In this document: positions 42,937 to 54,577 of the stretch, piece after piece
Layout: every line of letters begins with the position of its first letter
Position numbering within the stretch: position 1 is the stretch's first letter
Assembly (NCBI RefSeq): GCF_014653575.1
Contig: NZ_BNAQ01000002.1
Coordinates: 62,001-126,000 of the forward strand
Direction of reading: 5' to 3'
From: Sphingomonas glacialis
Lineage (GTDB): Bacteria; Pseudomonadota; Alphaproteobacteria; Sphingomonadales; Sphingomonadaceae
DNA length: 64,000 nt
The notes under the pieces: model-generated
The model's input: the letters and a program-made list of their open reading frames with translations, nothing else
The model's database searches: none
What the model was told of the DNA's origin: nothing
Position numbers and translations under genes: made by a program

Positions 42937-44697
42937 ATGACCAGACCGCTTGTTGCTTACTTGCTCCTGCTGATCGCGCCCGCCGCTGCGGAAGCCCGGC
43001 GCCCGGCTCCGCCGCCACGGCCAGCGCATAGCCCTGCGCTCGGAATGGTCAGCGCCGCCGACCCGCGCGCGGCCGCCGCCGGGGCCGAGATCCTGCGCCA
43101 GGGTGGCAGCGCGACCGACGCCGCGATCGCGACGATGCTCGCCCTCAATGTCGTCGAGCCGCAGAATAGCGGGATCGGCGGGGGCAGCTTCATGCTCCAC
43201 CACGACGCCGCGACCAACGCCGTCGCCGGGTTCGACGGGCGCGAGACCGCGCCCGCGGCAGCCGACCCGAAATGGTTTTACGGCGCAGACGGCAAGCCGC
43301 TCCCGTTCATGGCGGCCCTGCCGGGCGGGCGCAGCGTCGGCGTGCCCGGCAACCTGCGGATGATGGCGCTCGCGCACCAGCGCTACGGCAAGCTGCCCTG
43401 GGCGACGCTGTTCGGCCCGGCGATCAAGCTCGCGCAGGAAGGCTTCGCGGTCACCCCGCGGCTGCATAATGGGCTCGCCAATTTCGGGGGGCACATCGAT
43501 CCTTGGGCGCGGTCGCACTTCCTTGCGGCAGACGGCACGCCACTCCCCGTCGGCACGCTGCTCAAGAGCCCCGAACAGGCCGCTTTGTTCACCGCGATCG
43601 CCAAGCACGGCGCCGACTATTTCTACACAGGCGCGGTCGCGCAGAAGATCGTCACCGCGGTCAACACCGCCGCGCGCAACCCGTCGAAGATGACGCTCGC
43701 CGATCTTGCGGGCTACCGCGCCAAGGAACGCCCGCCGGTCTGCACGATGTACCGCGTCTACAAGGTATGTGGCATGGGCCCGCCCTCGTCGGGTGGGATC
43801 GCGGTGCTGATGATCCTCAAGCAGCTCGAACGCTTCGACCTGCCCAAGCTCGGCAGGAATTCGCCCGTCGCCTGGCATCTCTTCGCCGAGTCCGAGCGGT
43901 TGGCCTATGCCGACCGCGATCTCTATCTCGGTGATCCCGACCATGTCACCGTGCCGATCAAGGGCCTGCTCGATCCGGCCTATCTCGCCAAGCGCTCGGC
44001 GCTGATCTCGCCCGAGCACAGCATGACGAGCATCGCCGCCGGCACCCCGCCCGGCGCACCGCAGCGCACACTCGCCCCCAACGCCGATGTTCCCGGCACG
44101 AGCGACCTCGTCGCGGTCGACAAGCAGGGTAACGTCGCCGAGGTCACCACGACGATCGAAAGCTATTTCGGGTCGGGCGTGTCGGTCGACGGCGTGATGC
44201 TCAACAACGAGCTCACCGATTTCGATTTCGCGCCCGTCAAGGACGGCTATCTCGTCGCCAACCGTGTCGAAGGCGGCAAGCGCCCGCGCAGCTCGATGGC
44301 GCCGACGATCGTCTATGGCCCGGACGGCAAGGTCCGCATCGCGATCGGCGCGGCGGGCGGATCGACGATCATCGCGCAGGTCGCCAAGGCCCTGGTCGGC
44401 GTGCTCGACTGGAAGCTCAGCGCGCAGGATGCGATCGCGATGGGCTTGCTTTACGCGCCCAAGCTCGACGCCGTTGCCGAAAAGGGCACGCAGCTCGATG
44501 CGATGGTGCCCGCCCTGCAAGCGCTCGGCGAGCATATCCAAATCGCGCCATTGGGGCTAAAAGCCAATGCGATCGAGCGCGTCAACGGCGTCTGGGTCGG
44601 CGCCGCCGATCCGCGCAGCGAGGGCGTCGCAGTCCGCGAGGACGGCCAGACCACACAGATCGTCCGCGCCGGCGCAACGCCGCGTCCGGCCGAATAA
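42937..44697 (+). CDS. ggt: Gamma-glutamyltransferase
   Basis: 586 residues with a signal peptide (MTRPLVAYLLLLIAPAAAEA), so periplasmic. It is made as one chain and self-cleaves before the catalytic Thr, here most likely T388 in PGTSDLVAVDKQGN. GGT features: RQGGSATDAAIATMLALNVVEPQNSGIGGG, YRVYKVCGMGPPSSGGIA and RPRSSMAPTIV. The region before T388 is the large subunit. It hydrolyses or transfers the gamma-glutamyl group of glutathione and related peptides. It stands alone, starting 98 bases after pyrD. Confidence 0.94.
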   Translation: MTRPLVAYLLLLIAPAAAEARRPAPPPRPAHSPALGMVSAADPRAAAAGAEILRQGGSATDAAIATMLALNVVEPQNSGIGGGSFMLHHDAATNAVAGFDGRETAPAAADPKWFYGADGKPLPFMAALPGGRSVGVPGNLRMMALAHQRYGKLPWATLFGPAIKLAQEGFAVTPRLHNGLANFGGHIDPWARSHFLAADGTPLPVGTLLKSPEQAALFTAIAKHGADYFYTGAVAQKIVTAVNTAARNPSKMTLADLAGYRAKERPPVCTMYRVYKVCGMGPPSSGGIAVLMILKQLERFDLPKLGRNSPVAWHLFAESERLAYADRDLYLGDPDHVTVPIKGLLDPAYLAKRSALISPEHSMTSIAAGTPPGAPQRTLAPNADVPGTSDLVAVDKQGNVAEVTTTIESYFGSGVSVDGVMLNNELTDFDFAPVKDGYLVANRVEGGKRPRSSMAPTIVYGPDGKVRIAIGAAGGSTIIAQVAKALVGVLDWKLSAQDAIAMGLLYAPKLDAVAEKGTQLDAMVPALQALGEHIQIAPLGLKANAIERVNGVWVGAADPRSEGVAVREDGQTTQIVRAGATPRPAE

Positions 44698-44745
44698 CCG
44701 TTATTCCGCAGCCGAACACGGCGCGTCCTCCCCGGGAGAGAGAGT

Positions 44746-46539
44746 ATGTCAGACATCCGCCGCCTCGAACATTTCCCCAATCTCGTCGCGATGTTCCTCA
44801 CGCGCGCTGCTGAAAAGGGCGACGCGCCGTTCCTGTGGCACAAAGCAGGCGGCCGCTGGGTGTCGCGCAGCTGGAGCGAGACCGCGCACCAGGTCGCGAG
44901 CATGGCGGCGGCGCTCAAAGCGATCGGGCTGGTGCCCGGCGACCGCGTGATGCTGATCAGCGAGAATCGTCCCGAATTCTGCATCGCCGATCTCGCGATC
45001 ATGGCGGCGGGCTGCATCACCGTGCCGACCTACACCACCAACACCGAGCGCGATCACATCCACATCCTCGAGAATTCGGGCGCCAAGGCGGTGATCGTCT
45101 CGACCGCGAAGCTCGCCAAGACGGTGCTCCCCGCCGCCATCCGCGCGAGCACCGCGCAGATCGTGATCGGGATCGAGGATCTGCGCGCGTACCAGTCGGG
45201 CGCGCTCGAATTCCACCAGTGGGACGCGCTGCTCGCCACCTATGCGGCCGCGCCGTCGACCATCGCCGCGACCGCAACGCGCGCCGATACCGCCTGCCTG
45301 ATCTACACCAGCGGCACCGGCGGATCCCCGCGCGGCGTGATGCAGCATCACGGCGCAATCCTCCACAACGTCCAGGGCTGCTGCACGATCATCTCGGAGG
45401 ATTTCGGCTGGGACGACGAGATCTTCCTGTCATTCCTCCCGCTCAGCCACGCCTATGAACATACCGGCGGGCAATATTTCCCGATCGGTCTCGGCGCGCA
45501 GATCTATTACAGCGAGGGCCTCGACAAGCTCGCCACCAATATCGAGGAGGTCCGCCCGACGATGATGATCGTCGTGCCGCGGCTGTTCGAACTGCTCCGC
45601 ACGCGCATCACCAAGGCGGTCGAAAAGCAAGGCAAGCTCTCGAGCTATTTGCTCGGCCGTGCACAGGCGCTCGGCAGCAAGAAGGCGGCGGGCAAAGCGG
45701 GCCTGCTCGACAAGCCGATCGACTTCCTGCTCGGCGCGACGTTGCGCCCCAAGATCCAGCAGCGCTTCGGCGGTCGCATCAAGGCGATGGTATCGGGCGG
45801 CGCGCCGCTCACGCCCGAGGTCGGCACCTTTTTCGAAGCGGTCGGGATCACCGTCCTGCAAGGCTATGGCCAGACCGAGACCGCGCCGGTGATCTCGTGC
45901 AACCGCCCCAAGGCCGGGCTGAAGATGGACACCGTCGGCCCGCCGATGCCCGATACCGAAGTGCGTATCGCCGACGATGGCGAAATCCTCGTGCGCGGCG
46001 AGCTCGTGATGCACGGCTATTGGCGCAACCCCGCCGAGACCGCGCGCGTGCTGCAGAACGGCTGGCTCCACACTGGCGACATCGGCGTGATCGACGCGCA
46101 GGGCCGCATCCAGATCACCGATCGCAAGAAGGACATCATCGTCAACGACAAGGGCGAGAATGTCGCACCGCAAAAGGTCGAGGGGATGCTGACGCTCCAG
46201 CCCGAGATCGCGCAGGCGATGCTGTTCGGCGACCGGCGGCCTTACATGGTCGCCGTCATCGTTCCCGATGCCGAGTGGACGCAGCAATGGTGCGCGCGCG
46301 AGGGCAGCGCCTGCAACTTCGCGCGGCTGGCCGAGAATAGCGCGTATCGCACCGCGCTCGGCCAGGCGGTCGAGCGGGTCAACGCCGATCTGGCGGTGAC
46401 CGAGCGGATCCGCCGCTTCGTCCTCGCCGACGAGCCCTTCGCGATAGAGAACGAGCAGATGACGCCGAGCCTCAAGATCCGGCGGCATGTGTTGAAGGCG
46501 GTCTACGGCCCGCGGCTCGAGGCGCTCTACAAGGCCTGA
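44746..46539 (+). CDS. Long-chain acyl-CoA ligase (AMP-binding)
   Basis: 597 residues; GGGAGAGAGAG precedes ATG 44746. ANL family. The ATP loop is YTSGTGGSPRG at 187-197 (Arg replaces the usual Lys), then GYGQTETAPV, DGEILVRG, LHTGDIGVIDAQGRI, and TDRKKDIIVNDKGENVAPQKVE with the C-terminal domain lysine region. The long LSHAYEHTGGQY and GLDKLATNI segments fit FAA1/FadD15-type long-chain fatty acid ligases. It activates fatty acids to acyl-CoA via acyl-AMP. Its last 13 bases overlap the convergent JAMM gene. Confidence 0.93.
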   Translation: MSDIRRLEHFPNLVAMFLTRAAEKGDAPFLWHKAGGRWVSRSWSETAHQVASMAAALKAIGLVPGDRVMLISENRPEFCIADLAIMAAGCITVPTYTTNTERDHIHILENSGAKAVIVSTAKLAKTVLPAAIRASTAQIVIGIEDLRAYQSGALEFHQWDALLATYAAAPSTIAATATRADTACLIYTSGTGGSPRGVMQHHGAILHNVQGCCTIISEDFGWDDEIFLSFLPLSHAYEHTGGQYFPIGLGAQIYYSEGLDKLATNIEEVRPTMMIVVPRLFELLRTRITKAVEKQGKLSSYLLGRAQALGSKKAAGKAGLLDKPIDFLLGATLRPKIQQRFGGRIKAMVSGGAPLTPEVGTFFEAVGITVLQGYGQTETAPVISCNRPKAGLKMDTVGPPMPDTEVRIADDGEILVRGELVMHGYWRNPAETARVLQNGWLHTGDIGVIDAQGRIQITDRKKDIIVNDKGENVAPQKVEGMLTLQPEIAQAMLFGDRRPYMVAVIVPDAEWTQQWCAREGSACNFARLAENSAYRTALGQAVERVNADLAVTERIRRFVLADEPFAIENEQMTPSLKIRRHVLKAVYGPRLEALYKA

Positions 46540-46952
46540 GCGGACGCTCGGTCGGCCTTATCGACCGCCACATAGTCGACCGGCACGAACGCGCCCGCGG
46601 ACGGCGTCCGCCACAGCCGTGCGTCGCTCGCCGTCACGATCAGCCACAATGCACCGTCGCCCATTGCCCCCTCGGCATCGCGCGCCGAGGGGGTCGGGGT
46701 CCCCGACGGATGCGAATGGTAATGCCCGACGACCGCGGGGCCGCCCTGCCGCGCCGCACGGTGCGCCGCGAACAGTGCAGCGGGATCGATCTCGAAATGC
46801 CGCCTCGGATCGGGCGCGACGTTTGGACAGGGTCGCGCACTGTCGATCGTCTCGGCGGTGCCGAACAATAGCCCGCAAATCTCGCGCGTCGGCGATAATC
46901 GCGCATCGTTTAGCAGTCTCGCCACGAGAGTGCTTGAAATTTCCATCGCCAT
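46527..46952 (-). CDS. JAMM (Mov34/M67) metalloprotease-like protein
   Basis: 141 residues. The JAMM motif is complete: E24 in REICGLLFG, then H79-S80-H81-P82 in GHYHSHPSG, S89 and D92 in TPSARD. This zinc isopeptidase family in bacteria removes small ubiquitin-like proteins (ThiS/MoaD type) or processes sulfur-carrier fusions; no such partner is adjacent. It overlaps the end of the acyl-CoA ligase gene by 13 bases and starts 16 bases from the divergent pseudouridine synthase gene. An alternative start is the Met two codons on (46944-46946). Confidence 0.88.
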   Translation of the reverse strand: MAMEISSTLVARLLNDARLSPTREICGLLFGTAETIDSARPCPNVAPDPRRHFEIDPAALFAAHRAARQGGPAVVGHYHSHPSGTPTPSARDAEGAMGDGALWLIVTASDARLWRTPSAGAFVPVDYVAVDKADRASAQAL

Positions 46953-46968
46953 TCCCAGATTCTAGAGC

Positions 46969-47919
46969 ATGAACCGGGGGGTCGTCACCATCGAAGCGCG
47001 CGTGTCCGAAAAGGCGTTAGGCCTCCGGCTCGACCGCGCGCTTGCCGACGCGCTGCCAGAGGTTTCGCGCGAGCGACTCAAGGCGCTGATCGCCGGCGGC
47101 GCGGTCACCGATCCGCGCGGCGTGGTGGTGAGCGATCCGTCGAGCAAGGCGGTCGCCGGCGGCCTGTATGTTGTGTCCGTTCCCGAGGCGACGCCATCGA
47201 CCAACCAAGCGCAGGACATCGCGCTCAACGTCGTCTTCGAGGACGAGCATCTGATCGTGATCGACAAGCAGGCCGGGCTCGTCGTCCACCCCGCGGCGGG
47301 CAATGCCGACGGGACGCTCGTCAACGCGCTGCTCCACCACTGCGCAGGCAATCTGTCGGGGATCGGCGGAGTCGCGCGCCCGGGAATCGTCCACCGAATC
47401 GACAAGGACACGTCGGGGCTGATGGTCGCTGCCAAGACCGATCGCGCGCACGAAGGCCTCGCTCGCCAGTTCCACGACCATTCGATCGACCGCCGCTACA
47501 AGGCGATGGTGTCGGGCCGCCCTACCCCCACCGCGGGCTCGGTCGACGCCCCGCTCGCGCGCTCGCCATCGAACCGCAAGAAAATAGCGATCGTCCCCGG
47601 CGGAAAACGCGCCGTCACCCACTATACTACTCTTGAGCGGTTGAACGGGGGTGCGTTGGTGGAATGTCGACTGGAAACGGGGCGCACGCATCAAGTCCGT
47701 GTGCACATGGCCTCGCTCGGCCATCCCTTGATCGGCGACCCGGTTTACGGCAGAACAAAGCAAGCCCATAAGGCACTTCTGGAAACCCTGGGTTTCCGAC
47801 GTCAGGCGTTGCACGCCGCCCGTCTCGGGTTCATTCATCCGGTGAATAGTAACGCTTTGGCGTTTGACAGCGAAATGCCTGGCGACATGCAGGAACTGTT
47901 CACTGCACTCTTGGTATAG
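46969..47919 (+). CDS. rluD: RluA-family 23S rRNA pseudouridine synthase (RluD-like)
   Basis: 316 residues. N-terminal S4 RNA-binding domain (LRLDRALADALPEVSRERLKALIAGGAV), then a catalytic domain with D145 in GIVHRIDKDTSGLMV and ECRLETGRTHQVRVHMASLGHPLIGD. This belongs to the RluD branch, making pseudouridines in helix 69 of 23S rRNA, in the cytoplasm. It is divergent from the JAMM gene and codirectional with rpoH; rluD-rpoH is a common pairing in sphingomonads. Confidence 0.92.
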   Translation: MNRGVVTIEARVSEKALGLRLDRALADALPEVSRERLKALIAGGAVTDPRGVVVSDPSSKAVAGGLYVVSVPEATPSTNQAQDIALNVVFEDEHLIVIDKQAGLVVHPAAGNADGTLVNALLHHCAGNLSGIGGVARPGIVHRIDKDTSGLMVAAKTDRAHEGLARQFHDHSIDRRYKAMVSGRPTPTAGSVDAPLARSPSNRKKIAIVPGGKRAVTHYTTLERLNGGALVECRLETGRTHQVRVHMASLGHPLIGDPVYGRTKQAHKALLETLGFRRQALHAARLGFIHPVNSNALAFDSEMPGDMQELFTALLV

Positions 47920-47976
47920 CATTCGGCCTGGCGTCCGCGTTTCACGGCACCCGACCTATTAAAGGGAGACACGATC

Positions 47977-48882
47977 ATGGCAGCCCGCAGCAACGTCCCC
48001 GCGACGATCCCCGCCCTCGGTGGCGAAGCGAGCCTCAATCGCTATCTTTCCGAGATCAAGAAATTCCCGATCCTCGCGCCCGAGCAGGAATACATGCTCG
48101 CCAAACGCTTCGAGGAACATGGCGACACCGACGCCGCGGCGCAGCTCGTGACGTCGCATCTCCGCCTCGTGGCGAAGATCGCGATGGGCTATCGCGGCTA
48201 TGGCCTGCCGGTGAGCGAGCTGATCTCCGAGGGCAATATCGGCCTGATGCAGGGCGTGAAGAAGTTCGAGGCCGATCGCGGCTTCCGCCTCGCGACCTAT
48301 GCGATGTGGTGGATCCGCGCCTCGATCCAGGAATTCATCCTGCGCTCGTGGAGCCTCGTGAAAATGGGCACCACTGCCGCGCAGAAGAAGCTGTTCTTCA
48401 ACCTGCGCCGGATGAAGTCCAAGCTCGACGCGTTCGAGGACGGCGATCTCAGCCCCGAGCATCTCGCCAAGATCGCCAAGGACCTTGGCGTGACCGAGGC
48501 CGAGGTGACGAGCATGAACCGCCGCATGGCGATGGGCGGCGACACGTCGCTCAACGTGCCGATGCGCGAGGATGGCGATGGCCAGTGGCAGGATTGGTTG
48601 CAGGACGATGCGCCGCTGCAGGATACTGTCGTCGCCGAAGCGCAGGAGGCCGACGTCCGCCACTCGATGCTGACCGCCGCGATGGAGGATCTCAACGAGC
48701 GTGAGCAATTCATCCTCACCGAGCGCCGCCTGACCGACGAGCCCAAGACGCTCGAGGAGCTGTCGCAAGTATACGGCGTCTCGCGCGAACGCGTCCGCCA
48801 GATCGAAGTGCGCGCGTTCGAGAAGCTGCAGAAGGCGATGATGCGGATTGCCGGCGACCAGCGGATGCTCGTCGCGGCGTAA
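47977..48882 (+). CDS. rpoH: Heat-shock sigma factor sigma-32
   Basis: 301 residues; AAAGGGAG precedes ATG 47977. Region 2 includes LVTSHLRLVAKIAMGYRGYGLPVSELISEGNIGLMQGVKKFEADRGFRLATYAMWWIRASIQEFIL. The RpoH box FNLRRMKSKL is followed by region 4, LEELSQVYGVSRERVRQIEVRAFEKLQ. It directs transcription of chaperone and protease genes and is normally controlled by chaperones and proteases. A flavin oxidase gene starts four bases after its stop. Confidence 0.95.
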   Translation: MAARSNVPATIPALGGEASLNRYLSEIKKFPILAPEQEYMLAKRFEEHGDTDAAAQLVTSHLRLVAKIAMGYRGYGLPVSELISEGNIGLMQGVKKFEADRGFRLATYAMWWIRASIQEFILRSWSLVKMGTTAAQKKLFFNLRRMKSKLDAFEDGDLSPEHLAKIAKDLGVTEAEVTSMNRRMAMGGDTSLNVPMREDGDGQWQDWLQDDAPLQDTVVAEAQEADVRHSMLTAAMEDLNEREQFILTERRLTDEPKTLEELSQVYGVSRERVRQIEVRAFEKLQKAMMRIAGDQRMLVAA

Positions 48883-48886
48883 GCGC

Positions 48887-50239
48887 ATGGCCGGCGCCGA
48901 TGTCATTATCGTCGGTGCCGGTGCCGCTGGCATCGCCGCCGGGCGCGCGCTGCACGATGCCGGGCTCGACGTGCTGCTGCTCGAGGCGGGGGACCGCATG
49001 GGTGGTCGGGCGCATAGCGTAGCGCTTCCCCTCCCACGCGATACCGCACCCCGGCGAAGGCCGGGGCCCAGTAGCGAAGGCGGACATAGTCAGCGTCTGC
49101 CCCAGCCGAAGACCGACAGCACGACTGGACCCCGGCCTTCGCCGGGGAACATCACCGTCGATTATGGCTGTGGCTGGCTCCACTCCGCCCGGCGCAACCC
49201 GTGGACGAGGCTTGCCGAGCAATACGGGCTAAGCGTCGATCGCAGCCCTTCCAACTGGGGCAAACAATGGCGCGACCTTGGTTTCCCGCGCGCCGAGCAA
49301 GCTGCCTATCGCACCGCCTGGGATCGCTGGGAAACCACTGCGCACGCCGCGCTGAGCGGCCCCGATCGCCCGCTCAGCGATTTCATCGCCTCCGACGCCC
49401 CCTGGCGCCCGATGATCGATGCGATCTCAGGCTATGCCAATGGCGCGCCGCTGGCCGAAGTCTCGCTCCATGACTGGGCGGCGTATGAGGATGCGGCGAC
49501 TGACGACAATTGGGCGGTCGAGCAAGGCTATGGCACGCTCGTCGCGCGTCACGCGCAGGACTTGCCACGACAACTCCAGACCGTGGTCACGCGTATCGAC
49601 CATCGCGGCACTACCATCCGCGTCGAAACCGACCGCGGCACGCTCGAGACACGCCATGTCATCGTCGCGGTGCCCACCACCGTACTCGCGCGCGAAGCAA
49701 TCCGCTTCGATCCCCCGCTCCCCGCAAAGCACGCCGCCGCCGCCGACCTGCCGCTCGGGCTCGCCGACAAGATCTTCCTCCACGTCGCCGACGCCGATCT
49801 GCCGCGCAACGGCCATCTGATCGGCGATCCGCACAGCGCCTGCACCGCAAGCTACCGCCTCGCGCCTTTCGGTACGCCGCTGATCGAAGGCTTCCTCGGC
49901 GGTGACTGCGCCGAGATGCTCGAGGACACGGACGACCGCGCTGCCGCGGACTTCGCGATCGGCGAACTTGTCGCGCTGCTCGGCGGCGACTGGCGCGCCA
50001 AATTGACCCCGCTCGGCCGCACCCGCTGGCGGCACGCACCGCATATCCACGGGAGTTATTCGCACGCGCGGGTCGGTGCCGCAGGCCAACGTGCGGTGCT
50101 CGCCGCCCCGGTCGACGATCGCCTGTTCTTTGCTGGCGAGGCCTGTTCGCGTCACGATTTCTCGACCGCGCACGGCGCCTATGCGACCGGCCTCGCCGCT
50201 GCTGCAGCCGTGCTTGCCGCACGTGGTGGACAGCGCTGA
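48887..50239 (+). CDS. Flavin-containing amine oxidase, with a repeat-encoded insertion
   Basis: 450 residues, ATG 48887 only four bases after the rpoH stop. FAD motif VIIVGAGAAGIAAGRAL, then LLEAGDRMGGRAHSVAL and, further on, YGCGWLHSARRNPWTRLAEQ, HVIVAVPTTVLA and a C-terminal LFFAGEACSRHDFSTAHGAYATG, all typical of MAO-like oxidases. Between HSVAL and VDYGCG, where relatives normally have a short loop, residues 55-87 are encoded by a complete paired hairpin repeat (49049-49147), with sequence rich in Pro, Arg and Ser. The frame continues intact to the normal C-terminus, so the protein may still fold. Substrate unknown. Confidence 0.9.
   Translation: MAGADVIIVGAGAAGIAAGRALHDAGLDVLLLEAGDRMGGRAHSVALPLPRDTAPRRRPGPSSEGGHSQRLPQPKTDSTTGPRPSPGNITVDYGCGWLHSARRNPWTRLAEQYGLSVDRSPSNWGKQWRDLGFPRAEQAAYRTAWDRWETTAHAALSGPDRPLSDFIASDAPWRPMIDAISGYANGAPLAEVSLHDWAAYEDAATDDNWAVEQGYGTLVARHAQDLPRQLQTVVTRIDHRGTTIRVETDRGTLETRHVIVAVPTTVLAREAIRFDPPLPAKHAAAADLPLGLADKIFLHVADADLPRNGHLIGDPHSACTASYRLAPFGTPLIEGFLGGDCAEMLEDTDDRAAADFAIGELVALLGGDWRAKLTPLGRTRWRHAPHIHGSYSHARVGAAGQRAVLAAPVDDRLFFAGEACSRHDFSTAHGAYATGLAAAAAVLAARGGQR
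49049..49147. repeat. REPIN-like paired hairpin element inside a coding gene, copy 2
   Basis: Arms 49049-49071 and 49125-49147 are 23 bases each with one mismatch, the same CCCCGGCGAAGGCCGGGG design as copies at 16012 and 56500. The total is 99 bp, exactly 33 codons, aligned to the codon frame of the amine oxidase gene (codon 55 to 87); the two intergenic copies are 97 bp. No stop appears in the reading frame used. Confidence 0.9.
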
Positions 50240-50262
50240 CCGCCGCGCCCTAAGACGCGGAG

Positions 50263-51006
50263 ATGAGCGACACCAGGCCATCCCGCGCGCCCCTCTCCAA
50301 CCGGACCAGAACGCCGCGCCGCCGCGGCTGGATCGGTTGGGCGATCGGCTGGATCGTCAAACTGGTGGTCGCCTTCCTGCTGATCTCGGTGCTGATGGTG
50401 GTGGTGTACCGCTTCGTCCCGCCGCCGATAACGCTGACGATGATCGGCGATGCGCTCGGCGGGCACGGTATCGACAAGAGTTGGCGCCCGCTGTCGGACA
50501 TCGACCGCAACATGCCGCGTGCCGCCATTGCGGGTGAGGATTCGCGGTTCTGCGCGCATCACGGCTTCGATTTCACCGCGATCGAGACCGCGATGGCGCG
50601 CAACGCGCGCGGCGGACGCATCCGCGGCGGATCGACGATCAGCCAGCAGACCGCCAAGAACGTCTTCCTGATCCAGGGCGGCGGCTATCCGCGCAAAGCG
50701 CTCGAAGCCTATTTCACGCTGCTGATCGAGACGATCTGGGGGAAGCGGCGGATCATGGAGGTCTATCTCAACGTCGCCGAGACGGGGATCGGCACCTACG
50801 GCGTCGATGCCGCGGCGCATCGCTATTTCGGGCATGACGCGTCGCGACTGTCGGCCGACGAAGCCGGGCGGATTGCAGCGGTCCTACCCTTGCCCAAGAA
50901 ACGCGCGGCGGTTGCGCCACGCGGCTTTACGCGACGGCATGGAAACACGATCGCCCGGCGCGTGAACGTGGTGCGGAGCGACGGATTGGACGGGTGCCTT
51001 CGCTAA
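50263..51006 (+). CDS. mtgA: Monofunctional biosynthetic peptidoglycan transglycosylase
   Basis: 247 residues, single N-terminal membrane anchor (about 24-50). GT51 domain with catalytic E92 in AAIAGEDSRFCAHHGFD, GGSTISQQTAKNVFL, and KRRIMEVYLNVAETG. It polymerises glycan strands from lipid II in the periplasm without a transpeptidase domain. It follows the amine oxidase gene by 23 bases. Confidence 0.93.
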   Translation: MSDTRPSRAPLSNRTRTPRRRGWIGWAIGWIVKLVVAFLLISVLMVVVYRFVPPPITLTMIGDALGGHGIDKSWRPLSDIDRNMPRAAIAGEDSRFCAHHGFDFTAIETAMARNARGGRIRGGSTISQQTAKNVFLIQGGGYPRKALEAYFTLLIETIWGKRRIMEVYLNVAETGIGTYGVDAAAHRYFGHDASRLSADEAGRIAAVLPLPKKRAAVAPRGFTRRHGNTIARRVNVVRSDGLDGCLR

Positions 51007-51189
51007 GGCCTGTCACCCAAACCCGTCCGTGCGGACATCGTCTAAGGTGGACTCGCCGACACTTCTGCCCTGCTCTTCAGGTGCAAGCCCATTTTCCGGC
51101 CCAAGAGACGGGAACGATCTGGTGTCTGCGCTTATCCAGTCGAAGCGCGTCGATCGCGCGTGAACCCAGGCTGCTCGACGAATGTCGCT

Positions 51190-51327
51190 CTAGCCGCGGT
51201 TTACGAGATACACCGCAGCAACGACGATCGCGATGAGCATGATCATCCCGGTCACGATCACCGCAGCGCCACCGCCCTTGCGCTCGATCGTGTCGACGCT
51301 CGGCACATCGGAAAATTCGTCGCTCAT
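51190..51327 (-). CDS. Small single-pass membrane protein
   Basis: 45 residues from ATG 51325-51327, starting MSDEFSDVPSVDTIERKGGG and followed by one membrane helix (AAVIVTGMIMLIAIVVAAVYLV). An AGGGCG site lies upstream. It is downstream of secA on the same strand, 103 bases away. No family recognised; too short for more. The longer open frame upstream is rejected as non-coding. Confidence 0.55.
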   Translation of the reverse strand: MSDEFSDVPSVDTIERKGGGAAVIVTGMIMLIAIVVAAVYLVNRG

Positions 51328-51430
51328 GCTCGTCGCCCTGTTCTGCCAAACCTGAACCACGGCGACACGGGTTCGTTCCCGCGCGCGAGAGCGGCAACAT
51401 TCCGCCATGCCCGCGCGCGCCGGATCGCGT

Positions 51431-54166
<2,736 letters not shown>

Positions 54167-54251
54167 GGGGAATTCCTGTACGATAGAACGCGCGCGCCGC
54201 GGCTGCGCAGAATAGGATGGAGAGCTGGCAAGCGCGGTCAGCGCCGCCGGA

Positions 54252-54515
54252 TCAAGCGCGTGGGCGATCCAGATACAGCCGCGGTGCGGCCGACAGCGGG
54301 GCGGGCAGCGAATCGACAACCGCAAAGCTGTCGGTGAGCCCGAACGCGCCGAGAAGATGCCGATGGCCGATCACGAACGGGGCGACCGCGACCGCGAGAC
54401 GCTGCGTCTGCGCGGCGGCCAGCGGGCATTGCGCGCTGATCTCGACCGGTCGCACGCCACTCACCACGCCGGTCAGCGCGGTCAGAAGGGCAGAGAGAAG
54501 CAGGAGAAACGGCAT
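54252..54515 (-). CDS. Unknown small exported or membrane protein
   Basis: 87 residues from ATG 54513-54515. The N-terminus [20 protein letters not shown] is a signal peptide or membrane anchor, followed by [33 protein letters not shown], with a single mature Cys. It lies upstream of secA on the same strand. No family recognised. No good ribosome binding site; the frame is open to 54686. Confidence 0.5.
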   Translation of the reverse strand: MPFLLLLSALLTALTGVVSGVRPVEISAQCPLAAAQTQRLAVAVAPFVIGHRHLLGAFGLTDSFAVVDSLPAPLSAAPRLYLDRPRA

Positions 54516-54577
54516 GGGTCCGCGCGATCTAGGGACTAACCGCGCGCACGTCCAGCGGATCGCGCCTCCATCGCCGA

